Shown here piece after piece: positions 1 through 7,080 of a DNA stretch of 34,569 bases. The translations under genes were made by a program, and so were the position numbers. A model generated the notes under the pieces. The model made no database searches, was not told the origin of the DNA, and saw only the letters and a program-made list of their open reading frames with translations. Position 1 is the stretch's first letter; each line of letters starts with the position of its first letter. This DNA comes from an uncultured Paracoccaceae bacterium (GTDB lineage Bacteria; Pseudomonadota; Alphaproteobacteria; Rhodobacterales; Rhodobacteraceae): contig CANMPL010000019.1 in NCBI GenBank assembly GCA_947499715.1, positions 1 to 34,569 of the forward strand. Direction: 5' to 3'.

Positions 1-77
1 TGCTGTCGCCGGTTGACTATGAAGCAAGAGCGTTGAAACTGAACAAAGCAGGCGTCTAGGAAACTAGGGGCACCTCA
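1..77 (+). mobile_element. 3' end of a truncated IS3-family insertion sequence
   Basis: The first bases read in one frame (3-59) as the last 18 residues of a transposase, beginning LSPVDYEARAL and stopping at TAG 57-59. That wording is typical of the C-terminus of IS3-family OrfB proteins (SPVEYE-like). It is followed by about 18 bases ending CACCTCA at 77, which look like the terminal inverted repeat of such an element. The rest lies outside the window, so the family call rests on a short match. It is a different element from the complete IS that starts at 114. Confidence 0.55.
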
Positions 78-113
78 GTTCGGAAATTTACACGGCCTAC
101 TTCAACATTGGTG

Positions 114-139
114 TGAAGTGGTCCCAGAAAACTGGACAG
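114..139 (+). repeat. Left terminal inverted repeat of the IS3-family element
   Basis: The first 14 bases are identical to the reverse complement of the right end. After a mismatched stretch, GGACAG matches again at 134-139. Confidence 0.85.
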
Positions 140-179
140 TCGGCTAAGGTGTATCCCAAACCTTTGAAGGGATACGAGA

Positions 180-455
180 ATGGCGAAGCGCCGGAATTTT
201 ACAGACCAGTTTAAGGCCAAGGTGGCGTTGGAAGCGCTGCGTGGCGACAAGACGGTGCAGGAGATCGCAGCGAAGCATCAGCTTCACCCTAACCAGGTCA
301 GCACATGGAAGCGGCAGGCCATAGAGGGCATGGCCGACGTGTTCTCAGGCGGCAAGCAAAGCGGACCAACGGAAGCTGAGGTCAAGGAGCTGCATGCGAA
401 GATCGGGAGGCTGGCGGTCGAGAACGATTTTTTGTCGGAAGGGCTGAAGCGATGA
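180..455 (+). CDS. IS3-family transposase OrfA
   Basis: This is the 91-residue helix-turn-helix subunit of an IS3-family transposase, which binds the element's terminal repeats. The opening MAKRRNFTDQFKAKVALEAL followed by VQEIAAKHQLHPNQVSTWKR is the classic HTH_Tnp_1 region (residues about 1-45). The C-terminal part (KELHAKIGRLAVENDFL) is the leucine-zipper-like stretch used for multimerisation. The stop TGA (453-455) overlaps the orfB ATG (452-454), giving an ATGA coupling site. A T-TTT-TTG heptamer sits in the zero frame at 428-434, and the -1 frame is open from there into orfB, so an OrfAB fusion made by frameshifting is possible. Confidence 0.93.
   Translation: MAKRRNFTDQFKAKVALEALRGDKTVQEIAAKHQLHPNQVSTWKRQAIEGMADVFSGGKQSGPTEAEVKELHAKIGRLAVENDFLSEGLKR
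428..434 (+). other. Candidate -1 ribosomal frameshift heptamer in orfA
   Basis: T TTT TTG falls in the X-XXY-YYZ phase relative to the orfA frame (codons TTT 429-431 and TTG 432-434). A slip of -1 enters the orfB frame, which has no stop between 431 and the orfB ATG at 452. IS3-family elements are known to make OrfAB by programmed -1 frameshifting. The ATGA overlap just downstream is an alternative coupling route. Confidence 0.5.
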
Positions 456-1306
456 GCCCAGATAAAAAACGCGCGATGATCAAGCGGGACCATCCACGGC
501 TCAGTATTAGCCAACAATGCAAACTGGTGCAGCTCAGCCGGTCGGCGTTCTACTATACGCCGGTTGGGATCGGCGCGAACACGCTGGCGATGATGAAAGA
601 GATCGACCGCGTGTTCACCAAATACCCGTTCTTCGGGTCACGCCAGATTGCAGCCTATCTGCGTCGAGAAGGCACGGTCGTCGGGCGGCATCGCGTTAGA
701 AGACTGATGGCGAAGATGGGTTTAGAGGCAATCTACAAACGCCCCCGAACCAGTCAGCCGCATCCCCAGCATCCGGTCTTCCCGTATTTGCTGCGAAAAA
801 TGCAGATCGTCCGTCCCAATCAGGTCTGGTGTGCCGACATCACCTTCGTGCCCGTCAAGAATGGCTTCCTGTACCTGGTTGCGATCATGGATTGGGCCAC
901 GCGTAAGGTGCTGAGCTGGCGGCTGTCAAATACGATGCACGCGGACTTCTGTGTGGACGCTCTGAACGAGGCTATCGCCAAACACGGCCCACCCGAGATC
1001 ATGAATACGGATCAAGGCAGCCAGTTCACCGGATCGGCTCGGATCACGACCCTGACCAACGCTGGGGTGCGTATCTCGATGGATGGACGGGGCCGATATC
1101 TCGATAACATCTTCATCGAGCGTCTCTGGCGGAGCCTGAAGCAGGAAGCGGTCTATCTCGAAGAAATCACTGACGGCTTCCAGGCCCGACGCGTCGTCAA
1201 GGATTGGATGGCATTTTACAATACCGAGCGACCCCATTCGGCGCTTGATCGGCAAACACCGGACGAGGCATATTGGACCAGCTTGCAACAGCAAAAAGCA
1301 GCATGA
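452..1306 (+). CDS. IS3-family transposase OrfB (DDE integrase)
   Basis: This 284-residue protein is the catalytic half of the IS3-family transposase, with an rve retroviral-integrase-type core. An HTH_21-like segment (residues about 45-100, KYPFFGSRQIAAYLRREG) precedes the catalytic domain. The DDE residues can be placed at D129 (VWCADITFV), D187 (NTDQGSQFT) and E223 (IFIERLWRSLK). The C-terminus (FYNTERPHSALDRQTPDEAY) is complete and of family length. It starts at the ATG overlapping the orfA stop. No damage is visible. Confidence 0.95.
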   Translation: MSPDKKRAMIKRDHPRLSISQQCKLVQLSRSAFYYTPVGIGANTLAMMKEIDRVFTKYPFFGSRQIAAYLRREGTVVGRHRVRRLMAKMGLEAIYKRPRTSQPHPQHPVFPYLLRKMQIVRPNQVWCADITFVPVKNGFLYLVAIMDWATRKVLSWRLSNTMHADFCVDALNEAIAKHGPPEIMNTDQGSQFTGSARITTLTNAGVRISMDGRGRYLDNIFIERLWRSLKQEAVYLEEITDGFQARRVVKDWMAFYNTERPHSALDRQTPDEAYWTSLQQQKAA

Positions 1307-1341
1307 ACCTAAACCCGATACACCTTAGTAAAGCTGCAAAG

Positions 1342-1367
1342 CTGTCCGAAATACTGGGACCACTTCA
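1342..1367 (-). repeat. Right terminal inverted repeat of the IS3-family element
   Basis: Read on the minus strand it begins TGAAGTGGTCCCAG like the left end, then diverges for about six bases and ends CGGACAG. It lies about 35 bases beyond the orfB stop. Confidence 0.85.
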
Positions 1368-1608
1368 ATGGACAACTATAGTTTTGCCACCAGGACAATG
1401 TACTAGCCGGATGGTGTTTGACGCAGATTATGTCTGGTTCCGGGAGCGATGGCACAAGTGTTTTGGGCCATTGCCTTGTTTGGTGTCGGACAACCACGTA
1501 TTTTTCAATCCCCGAGGGACCCCAGGAATTCTTCCAAATCTGCCCTGGCCATTCTGGGCTCCGCCGGCGCCAAAAATAAAAGCTGATTGTTGTGGCCACG
1601 ATGAATAG
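1368..1608 (+). pseudogene. Possible gene remnant cut by the IS right end
   Basis: Immediately after the IS, one plus frame stays open to TGA/TAG-free position 1608. It encodes a Trp/Pro-rich C-terminus that includes LPWPFWAPPAPK and ends CCGHDE. There is no native start, because the open frame runs back into the IS. It could be the tail of a gene interrupted by the IS, perhaps a toxin tip like the Rhs fragment downstream. The minus strand is also partly open and I recognise no family, so this is a weak call. Confidence 0.25.
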
Positions 1609-1646
1609 TCAATCAGATTCTTGCAAAAAATAGATTGGTTTACCAA

Positions 1647-2000
1647 ATGACCAAGTTTAGATGCCTTTTATTGATGTCCTTTTGGTTTGCGTTGCTGGCA
1701 CCCTTGACCATTAAATTGGGAATATTTCTATCCGAAATCTATGTCGAAACCAAGTTTGAGGAGGTACGCTGGGGGCCGCACGGATCAATAGATGAGGTTG
1801 ATCATTCACTATCATGGTTTCGGCGAGAAGAAATCGCTGAATCTCTCATAGCTCCATATTATTTGCGAGGCCCGAACATCGAATCAATTTTGAAACAATC
1901 TAATTTGAAATTTGTCTCCTACTATGTTGGGCGGTTTGGTTTCGTTGTCATTTATGATGAGAAAGGCGATAAGCTCTCGCAAATCAAGACAAACATCTAG
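1647..2000 (+). CDS. Small hypothetical protein with N-terminal membrane or signal segment
   Basis: The predicted 117-residue product starts MTKFRCLLLMSFWFALLAPL. This is a basic start followed by a hydrophobic stretch (residues about 5-25), so it is either exported or an N-terminally anchored inner-membrane protein. The remaining 90 residues are polar, with FVVIYDEKGDKLSQI near the end. I chose the ATG at 1647; a TTG four codons upstream is possible, and neither has a clear ribosome binding site. The stretch is more AT-rich than the tra operon, which suggests separate ancestry. It sits between an IS and an Rhs tip fragment, the kind of place where immunity genes of polymorphic toxins are found. 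No immunity family is recognised. Confidence 0.5.
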   Translation: MTKFRCLLLMSFWFALLAPLTIKLGIFLSEIYVETKFEEVRWGPHGSIDEVDHSLSWFRREEIAESLIAPYYLRGPNIESILKQSNLKFVSYYVGRFGFVVIYDEKGDKLSQIKTNI

Positions 2001-2137
2001 GGTCAGGACCCATTGATTTCCACCAGGTCGTGCGCCGCCTGACGCAGATGAACCAGACGATCCACTCAATCTATGACCGAACGGTCAAACGACGTGCTCA
2101 TCGGTGTGTTCGTAAGCGTCCGTTGAACCCGCCCTAA

Positions 2138-2563
2138 CGCGTTACAACAGGCCGATACATCCAGGCCGACCCACTGGGGCTGGTAGATGGTGCATCCGTA
2201 TATGGATATGCACTGCAAAACCCAGGGAGGTACACAGATCCGAGAGGGGAAGAAGTGCCCTCCTCCGTTCCCAGTTTCCTTGACGAATATGGACCATGGT
2301 CGCCGAAAAGTGGTGGAAGACCGGGTCGTTTTCAAGGGGGCAGATCTTCGACGGGAGCCGGTGCTCTATTTGGGTTTTCCGGCGAATTTGATTCTTGTAT
2401 TCCAAATCTGGTTTCGATTGTTGATGTCGCTTTGGATGAAATGGCGATATTTGAATTTCTGTGGGACTTGGAGACCAAAGCAATGGGGCTTCCAGGTGAC
2501 GAAACCCGAACCCGTGAAGCTGCAAAACAAATTCTTGCGCTAAAGGGCATACCCATCCAATAA
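2138..2563 (+). pseudogene. Detached C-terminal tip of an Rhs/YD-repeat polymorphic toxin
   Basis: From an in-frame stop at 2135-2137 the frame runs to TAA 2561-2563. It begins with the Rhs-associated core ending: GRYIQADPLGLVDG, then YGYALQNPGRYTDPRGE. Known Rhs proteins have this boundary (TGRFxxxDPxGL...YxYxxNP...DPxG) just before their variable toxic tip. About 105 residues follow and would be the tip. They show no nuclease or deaminase motif that I recognise. There is no start codon before the core motif, and the large repeat region is missing. It is therefore either a relic or an orphan tip module kept for recombination into a full-length rhs gene. No convincing immunity gene follows. 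Confidence 0.7.
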
Positions 2564-2765
2564 CGAATAGACTAATCTGCTGCCATCAGTTTATTAGGGA
2601 CTGTTGCGTTATTGGGTCACGATCAAAGCCGCGCTGCGGCGACCCGGCATTTCACGCTGCAATTTACAGCTGGCTGATGAACTGGATCTTGCCTTTGACA
2701 ATTGGTTGTCTGTTATGGAGGCGGCCTCGTTTGATGGTCCGGAGTATGCGCCCGATCTGACCGCC

Positions 2766-2880
2766 CTACGGTGTGGATTTCCATGGCAGAAGATCGTCGA
2801 TACGGTTGATCTTGTAGTCCGGGATGCGGGCGAGCGTGTCAGCCAGCCATGCCTGAAGATCGACACCACTCAGTTTTTTC
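2766..2880 (-). pseudogene. IS66-family transposase TnpC, C-terminal scrap
   Basis: On the minus strand a frame reads KLSGVDLQAWLADTLARI and then RIDDLLPWKSTP before TAG. This is the usual C-terminal signature of IS66 TnpC (VDPxAWLxDVLxRI...LLPW). Nothing of the catalytic domain remains; the match ends where a plus-strand tnpA scrap begins. The next 160 bases to the left (about 2605-2765) are probably the IS66 end region. Confidence 0.65.
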
Positions 2881-2889
2881 TTTTTCAAT

Positions 2890-2967
2890 CGTCGTAGGTG
2901 TCCGCGTTGGCCGCGCGATCTGAAGGCGCGGATCGTGGCTGAGACGTTGATTGATGGCGCAACGGTT
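2890..2967 (+). pseudogene. IS66-family TnpA, N-terminal scrap
   Basis: The plus frame reads RRRCPRWPRDLKARIVAETL and then IDGATV, the start of the IS66 TnpA helix-turn-helix (WPxxLKARIVAESxxPGAxV). It is then replaced, out of frame, by RTX repeat sequence. It points away from the adjoining tnpC scrap, so at least one rearrangement joined two IS66 pieces here. It is a remnant with no function. Confidence 0.6.
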
Positions 2968-4783
2968 AAGGGTCAGCGGTGGTTCCGGTGATGACACGGT
3001 CAGCGGCAATTCTGGAAGCGACACCGTTGTCGGCGGATCTGGCGAAGATCAAGCGAGTGGCGGGAGCGGGAGCGACACCATCGACGGTGGCAGCGGCAAT
3101 GACGTCGTGAATGGTGGCTCTGGCAGCGACGTTCTAGACGGCGGCGGCAGCCACGACACGATAACCGGCGGTTCTGGCAGCGATTACATGACCGGGGAAC
3201 ATGGCAATGATCTCATGTACGGCGGTGACGGGTCAGACGAGATGTTTGGTGGGCTTGGCGTGGACTCCATGTTTGGTGGCGTTGGCTCGGACTACATGGA
3301 CGGGGGATCATTCAACGACTATCTCAATGGCGAATTTGGCAATGATGATGTGCGCGGTGGCGAAGGCCACGACACTGTCTTTGGCTACAATGGTACGGAC
3401 CGCCTCGAAGGCGGCGAAGGCAACGACACGCTCTATGGCGGGTTTGATGACGATGTCATCTTTGGGGATTCAAGCGATCCTACCGAGAGCTTTGACGGCG
3501 CGGATTCCCTCTACGGTGGCCATGGTCGCGACACGCTGATGGGCGGCCTTGGGGCTGACCTTTTGGATGGCGGCAACGGCATTTTGGATGTCGCGAACTA
3601 TCAAGAATCCAATGTAGCCGTCAGCGTAAACCTTTCGACCGGCAACAACCTCCATGGTCATGCGCAGGGTGATACGCTCATCAATATCGAAAACCTCGTC
3701 GGGTCAGCCTATGGCGACACACTGATGGGCGACGATATCGACAATGTTCTTGAAGGTCTTGACGGGAACGACACCATCCGAGGGTATCAGGGCCACGACA
3801 TTTTGGTCGGTGGAGACGGCGTTGACTATTTGCATGGCTACGAAGGTGATGACCGTCTTTGGGGCGGAAACAACAGCGACGAGATCCACGGGAGTTATGG
3901 CGAAGACCTTCTCTACGGAGAGGCTGGCAATGACGTCATGACTGGTGGCGACTACGGCGACACGCTTTATGGCGGTGCCGGTAACGATACCATGGATGGC
4001 GGCAACGACGGCGATACGATCACGTGCGGGGGCGGTGACGATACCCTGAACGGCGGTGCTGGAAACGATACGCTCGATGGTGGATCGGGTCTGGACAAAG
4101 TCACAGCGGGTGCCGGCGATGACCTGATACGTTCGGGTCTTGGTGAGAGCCATCTGCATGGCGGTGATGGCGTTGATACGGTCACCTATGCGCACGTGAA
4201 CATTGGCATGTTTGTTGATATGCGCGATGTGGCCGGTCTCGGGCGTGACACCTTCTCGGGCGTTGAGATCATCATTGGTTCTGGCCAGGGCGACGACAAA
4301 ATCATCGGCAATGAGTTCGGGCACGAAATTTTTGGCGCTGGCGGCGACGACACCCTGTTTGGACGTGAAGGCAATGATGTGCTGGATGGCGGCACTGGTT
4401 TTGACACACTTTATGGCGGTGATGACGCGGATACGCTCTTTGGTGGCGATCGCTACGATATCTTAGATGCGGGCGACGGCGACGACGACCTACGTGGCGG
4501 CAACGGTGCGGATCGGTTTATTGGCGGGCGCGGCGACGATACTTTGCGGGGCTATGATGGCGGAGATGTCTATTTCTTTGAAACGCAGTCGAGCTCGGGT
4601 GATGACGTTGTGATCGACTTTGCGGATGGCTACGACAGTATTGAAATGTCCGGCCTGACCTTTGGTGATCTGACAATCACGACCGCAGGACCGGATGTTC
4701 TGGTTGCATGGGACAACGGCTCGGTTCGGCTTAATCAGACCGACATTGCATCCATCACGCAGGACGATTTTGTCTTTGTCTAA
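2954..4783 (+). CDS. RTX calcium-binding repeat protein, probably 5'-truncated
   Basis: The 609-residue frame is almost entirely glycine- and aspartate-rich nonapeptide repeats (GGxGxDxLx, such as GGSGNDVVNGG and GGAGNDTLDGG). In RTX proteins these fold into calcium-loaded beta rolls after type I secretion. The last 80 residues (VYFFETQSSSGDDVVIDFAD onward, ending DDFVFV) resemble the uncleaved C-terminal secretion signal of this class. Repeats begin right at the N-terminus with no effector or adhesion domain. The first codons lie inside the IS66 tnpA scrap, so the original 5' end is lost and the present ATG (2954) is probably accidental. No hlyB/hlyD-type exporter is nearby. It may be silent. 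Confidence 0.75.
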   Translation: MAQRLRVSGGSGDDTVSGNSGSDTVVGGSGEDQASGGSGSDTIDGGSGNDVVNGGSGSDVLDGGGSHDTITGGSGSDYMTGEHGNDLMYGGDGSDEMFGGLGVDSMFGGVGSDYMDGGSFNDYLNGEFGNDDVRGGEGHDTVFGYNGTDRLEGGEGNDTLYGGFDDDVIFGDSSDPTESFDGADSLYGGHGRDTLMGGLGADLLDGGNGILDVANYQESNVAVSVNLSTGNNLHGHAQGDTLINIENLVGSAYGDTLMGDDIDNVLEGLDGNDTIRGYQGHDILVGGDGVDYLHGYEGDDRLWGGNNSDEIHGSYGEDLLYGEAGNDVMTGGDYGDTLYGGAGNDTMDGGNDGDTITCGGGDDTLNGGAGNDTLDGGSGLDKVTAGAGDDLIRSGLGESHLHGGDGVDTVTYAHVNIGMFVDMRDVAGLGRDTFSGVEIIIGSGQGDDKIIGNEFGHEIFGAGGDDTLFGREGNDVLDGGTGFDTLYGGDDADTLFGGDRYDILDAGDGDDDLRGGNGADRFIGGRGDDTLRGYDGGDVYFFETQSSSGDDVVIDFADGYDSIEMSGLTFGDLTITTAGPDVLVAWDNGSVRLNQTDIASITQDDFVFV

Positions 4784-4795
4784 ATGATGTCTTTT

Positions 4796-4817
4796 GGGGC
4801 TTCTTGAGTGAAGCCTC
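4796..4817. terminator. Stem-loop between the RTX gene and luxI
   Basis: GGGGCTTC and GAAGCCTC can pair (8 bp including one G-U) around a TTGAGT loop, 12 bases after the RTX stop. There is no clear T-run on the plus side. It could serve the RTX gene and, from the other side, the convergent lux operon. Confidence 0.4.
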
Positions 4818-5083
4818 AAGAGATTTACTGATCAGACTCGTTATTCTTCAATCGATCAGATCCGAAGGATTGGGCTCAAAAATGGCGAACCTTGCATCCC
4901 TATGAGAAAGATGAGTGAACGCTCTCAGAATGGTGGCATTCAAAAAGGAGGAGTATTGGGCGGTACATCGATGGAGAATTGAATAGATACAGCCGACACG
5001 GCGTCGCGCAGATTTATCAAGCTTGGAAGAGTGTATCGCTCGTATAGCGCAGCAGCGTCGGCCATCAGCCTCCGTGCCAAGTT

Positions 5084-5656
5084 TTAAGCTCTTACCGCAC
5101 ACGAAAATGCAACGAACGAGCCGTCGTTATTTCGCACAGTGGGACCGAGTCGGGTAGGGGTATAGCCCATCGTCTGCGCCAACCTAAGGAATGCAGGTGG
5201 CCCGAGAAACAGGCATCTGACCGCCCCTTCAGCGGCTAGGAATCTATTCGCCGCATCTAGAATGGAACGAGCTACGTTGGTGGTTGGCCGCGTGGCCAGC
5301 CGCGTCAGCTCCCATATATTGCCATCTTCCGGAGGCGGTTCGTAACAGATTCCCCCTGGCATGCCGGGAAGAAGCCCATCAAAGGCATCCTTTATCATAT
5401 AGGTATATCGAATATTTCCAGTTCCAACTGTTTGATCGGTACGAATTAGGCGGGCACCCCCGTAAACTTCCGATCCTGCATGAGCAATTACATAAACCGA
5501 ATTGAAAGTGTCATATTGCTCAAACTCGATATCCTCGTATTCGAACAATGGCCACGCTAACCGATCAATGAATATTGCACGGCGCAAAGCGAGAAACTTC
5601 CTTACGAGATCATATCTCTCAAAGCAATTCGCTCGCACAATGGTAATTTCTGTCAT
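5084..5656 (-). CDS. luxI: Acyl-homoserine-lactone synthase (LuxI family)
   Basis: This 190-residue autoinducer synthase makes N-acyl-homoserine lactone from S-adenosylmethionine and an acylated carrier protein in the cytoplasm. The conserved LuxI landmarks are present: R25/R26 with F29 and W35 (LRRAIFIDRLAW), the acidic stretch leading to D49, R69 in GGARL, and E116 with R119 in WELTRLA. Length is normal. A clear AAGGAG precedes the ATG, which overlaps the stop of the upstream orf94, so it is translated as the last gene of a luxR-orf113-orf94-luxI operon. The acyl chain length cannot be read from sequence. An F-type transfer operon starts about 1 kb beyond luxR, so conjugation is a plausible output. 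Confidence 0.93.
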   Translation of the reverse strand: MTEITIVRANCFERYDLVRKFLALRRAIFIDRLAWPLFEYEDIEFEQYDTFNSVYVIAHAGSEVYGGARLIRTDQTVGTGNIRYTYMIKDAFDGLLPGMPGGICYEPPPEDGNIWELTRLATRPTTNVARSILDAANRFLAAEGAVRCLFLGPPAFLRLAQTMGYTPTRLGPTVRNNDGSFVAFSCAVRA

Positions 5657-5937
5657 CGTATCTCCTTACGACCGATGTCTCCATGACGGTGCTCGCTAAA
5701 CTTGTATGCAGATCCCAAAAATTGCCGTGTATGTGTGTACGGGTTAGGAAGCCACAACCCCCTCGTCGTAACTTCAACTGATACAACGCCATCTGTCGCA
5801 TATTGATCGAAATGAGATGTGAGCGTGATTGCCATGTCGATCGTAAAATCAGCGGTCGCCTGCAGTTGCGGCTTAGCCAGAGGATCAATCGGGAATATCA
5901 TTGTGTTCTTTCGTACTTTTTCTTGCTTCGGGAACAT
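5653..5937 (-). CDS. Unknown small protein between luxR and luxI (orf94)
   Basis: This is a predicted soluble protein of 94 residues, or 82 if translation starts at the internal Met (5901). Neither start has a strong ribosome binding site; the internal one has a weak GAAAGAA upstream. The text includes QATADFTIDMAITLTSHFDQ and VSVEVTTRGLWLPNPYTHTR. I see no membrane segment, signal peptide or known motif. Its stop overlaps the luxI start (ATGA on the minus strand), so it is co-translated with the synthase. That supports a real gene with a role in, or dosage tied to, quorum sensing. I do not recognise a family. Confidence 0.55.
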   Translation of the reverse strand: MFPKQEKVRKNTMIFPIDPLAKPQLQATADFTIDMAITLTSHFDQYATDGVVSVEVTTRGLWLPNPYTHTRQFLGSAYKFSEHRHGDIGRKEIR

Positions 5938-5973
5938 TGTCGCTTAGGTCAAAATGACGACACATAAAGAACA

Positions 5974-6315
5974 TCAAAACACTAGCCGGGCATTGAATTC
6001 GGTGAGTCCAAAAAGCTTAACACGAGCGATCTCCCCAACTGTTTCGACAAATCCAATTTCAATAAATTTCTCGGAAATTGGACCGTTGATTATTGCCGTA
6101 ATACTTCTCCGGGTGGGCCATGTAGAGCCCCCGGTCGGAATCGGAAACTCCAATTCGCTCCCCGCGGTCGGAAGTGCGAACAGGCACAATTCGAATGTTC
6201 CGTCTGAGTACCGAACCAGGTTCCCTGCTTCCGTAGAAAACTGATTTTCAGCATTCGACATTGTGATACCAGCTGCGATTTCACATACACCAATGGGTAA
6301 CTCATTATGTTTCAT
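5974..6315 (-). CDS. Unknown protein between luxR and luxI (orf113)
   Basis: The predicted product has 113 residues and starts MKHNELPIGVCEIAAG. I chose the ATG at 6315 because AAGGACGG lies about 6 bases upstream on the minus strand; the frame is open 16 codons further. It is a mixed alpha/beta-looking soluble protein with no signal peptide or membrane segment. There is a Pro/Thr-rich centre (FPIPTGGSTWPTRRS) and a hydrophobic end. It lies 69 bases after luxR in the same operon. I recognise no family. A role as an anti-activator or co-factor for the LuxR protein is possible from position only. Confidence 0.55.
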   Translation of the reverse strand: MKHNELPIGVCEIAAGITMSNAENQFSTEAGNLVRYSDGTFELCLFALPTAGSELEFPIPTGGSTWPTRRSITAIINGPISEKFIEIGFVETVGEIARVKLFGLTEFNARLVF

Positions 6316-6384
6316 TTGCCGTCCTTCGTTACAGCCAATGAAATGGCTTCCATACAAAGACAAGGCAACACTGAAGGAAGATTT

Positions 6385-7056
6385 TTACCAGATCGGGGAA
6401 CCGTACGGTCTTATCAATTTTCGCGCATGTGCGATGGTGACTGCTTCTGTTGTATTTGACGCACCCAGAATGGCTCGTGCGGCATCAAGATCCTTCTTCA
6501 CTGTCGCTTCGGAAAGGTTTAGTCGGGAAGCGCAATCCGCATATTTTAATCCAGTTGAGAACTCGGTTAGGATCTGAATCATACGCTCGGTTAGGTGAGC
6601 TTCTGGGTTCAACTGCGACAATAGTGCTTCGAAGCTTGCAGCTGCTTCGCTTAACTCAGAGTCATGAAATTCGCGATCATCGCGTGCGATAGATAACAAC
6701 TGCTTTCGCTTCTTGCCTACTCGTGTGGTCCGAACAACGGCTAGTCCATAGTTGAGCTGATGAGCCCTTGCATCCGCAAGAAAATTATCTGTAACGAATG
6801 GCACTTTGAGTCGAAAAAGTTCAGACCAACGGAATGCTCCATCACCAACGGCAAGTTGATGGATTACCGGATCAAACAGAGTATAGCTCTTATCATTGTA
6901 ACGCTCGATCCAACCTTCATCAAAGGTCGAGTGGTAGAACTCTGGGGTGACGTTTCTGATGTTCAACGCAACTGTGTAGCCTCTGGGCCCAAGCGCATTG
7001 AACATTGTGTCATAGACGGTGAACCTCGGAATGAAGCGCTCCAACATGGCCAGCAT
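6385..7056 (-). CDS. luxR: LuxR-family quorum-sensing transcription factor
   Basis: This 223-residue regulator has an N-terminal autoinducer-binding domain and a C-terminal GerE-type helix-turn-helix. In the ligand domain the usual signal-contacting residues can be placed at W49, Y53, D62-P63 and W77 (GWIERYNDKSY, LFDPV, FRWSEL). The HTH spans about residues 155-215 (LTERMIQILTEFSTGLKYAD, SRLNLSEATVKKDL, TTEAVTIAHARKLI). It presumably binds the lactone made by the luxI product of the same operon and controls nearby promoters. The ATG at 7056 is preceded by GGGGAAAA and, just upstream, by a near-perfect GATC-centred palindrome that may be its own operator. An ATG three codons in is an alternative start. 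Confidence 0.92.
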   Translation of the reverse strand: MLAMLERFIPRFTVYDTMFNALGPRGYTVALNIRNVTPEFYHSTFDEGWIERYNDKSYTLFDPVIHQLAVGDGAFRWSELFRLKVPFVTDNFLADARAHQLNYGLAVVRTTRVGKKRKQLLSIARDDREFHDSELSEAAASFEALLSQLNPEAHLTERMIQILTEFSTGLKYADCASRLNLSEATVKKDLDAARAILGASNTTEAVTIAHARKLIRPYGSPIW

Positions 7057-7064
7057 TAGGATTT

Positions 7065-7080
7065 TTCCCCGATCGGGTAA
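7065..7080. promoter_or_regulatory. Lux-box-like palindrome upstream of luxR
   Basis: TTCCCCGATCGGGTAA is a 16-bp dyad with a single mismatched pair and a perfect CCCGATCGGG core. It lies 9-24 bases before the luxR ATG. LuxR-type operators are typically 16-20 bp dyads of this kind. Its closeness to the start suggests autorepression, or a promoter element reading towards luxR. Confidence 0.45.

Larger units (their letters stand above)
114..1367 (+). mobile_element. Complete IS3-family insertion sequence, about 1254 bp
   Basis: The element starts TGAAGTGGTCCCAG at 114 and ends with the inverted counterpart CTGGGACCACTTCA at 1367, so it has the TG...CA ends usual for IS3-family elements. It encloses overlapping orfA and orfB, and its size is normal for the family. 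No direct target duplication is visible: the flanking triplets are GTG on the left and ATG on the right. The element may therefore have arrived or been trapped by recombination, or its flanks may have changed. Both ORFs are intact, so it could still be active. Confidence 0.9.

Noticed and set aside
926-1294. 122-codon minus-strand frame within the IS
   Set aside because: Shadow of the transposase orfB, which has the complete DDE motif.
2000-2137. GGTCAGGACCCATTGATT near 2000 as an IS terminus
   Set aside because: It resembles ends of some alphaproteobacterial insertion sequences, but no partner repeat or transposase text could be tied to it.
2604-2897. 97-codon plus-strand frame
   Set aside because: It runs antisense to the IS66 tnpC tail; the minus-strand reading has the recognised motif.
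3704-4324. 206-codon minus-strand frame
   Set aside because: It mirrors the RTX repeats. The repetitive GC-rich sequence keeps the opposite strand open, and there is no binding site or family.
2976-4560. Regularly spaced repeats as a CRISPR array
   Set aside because: The repeats are in-frame GGxGxD codons without fixed length or conserved DNA repeat, and there are no cas genes.
4848-5102. 84-codon minus-strand frame overlapping the luxI end
   Set aside because: It starts inside luxI with no binding site, and the composition is not protein-like. 4818-5083 is better taken as non-coding.
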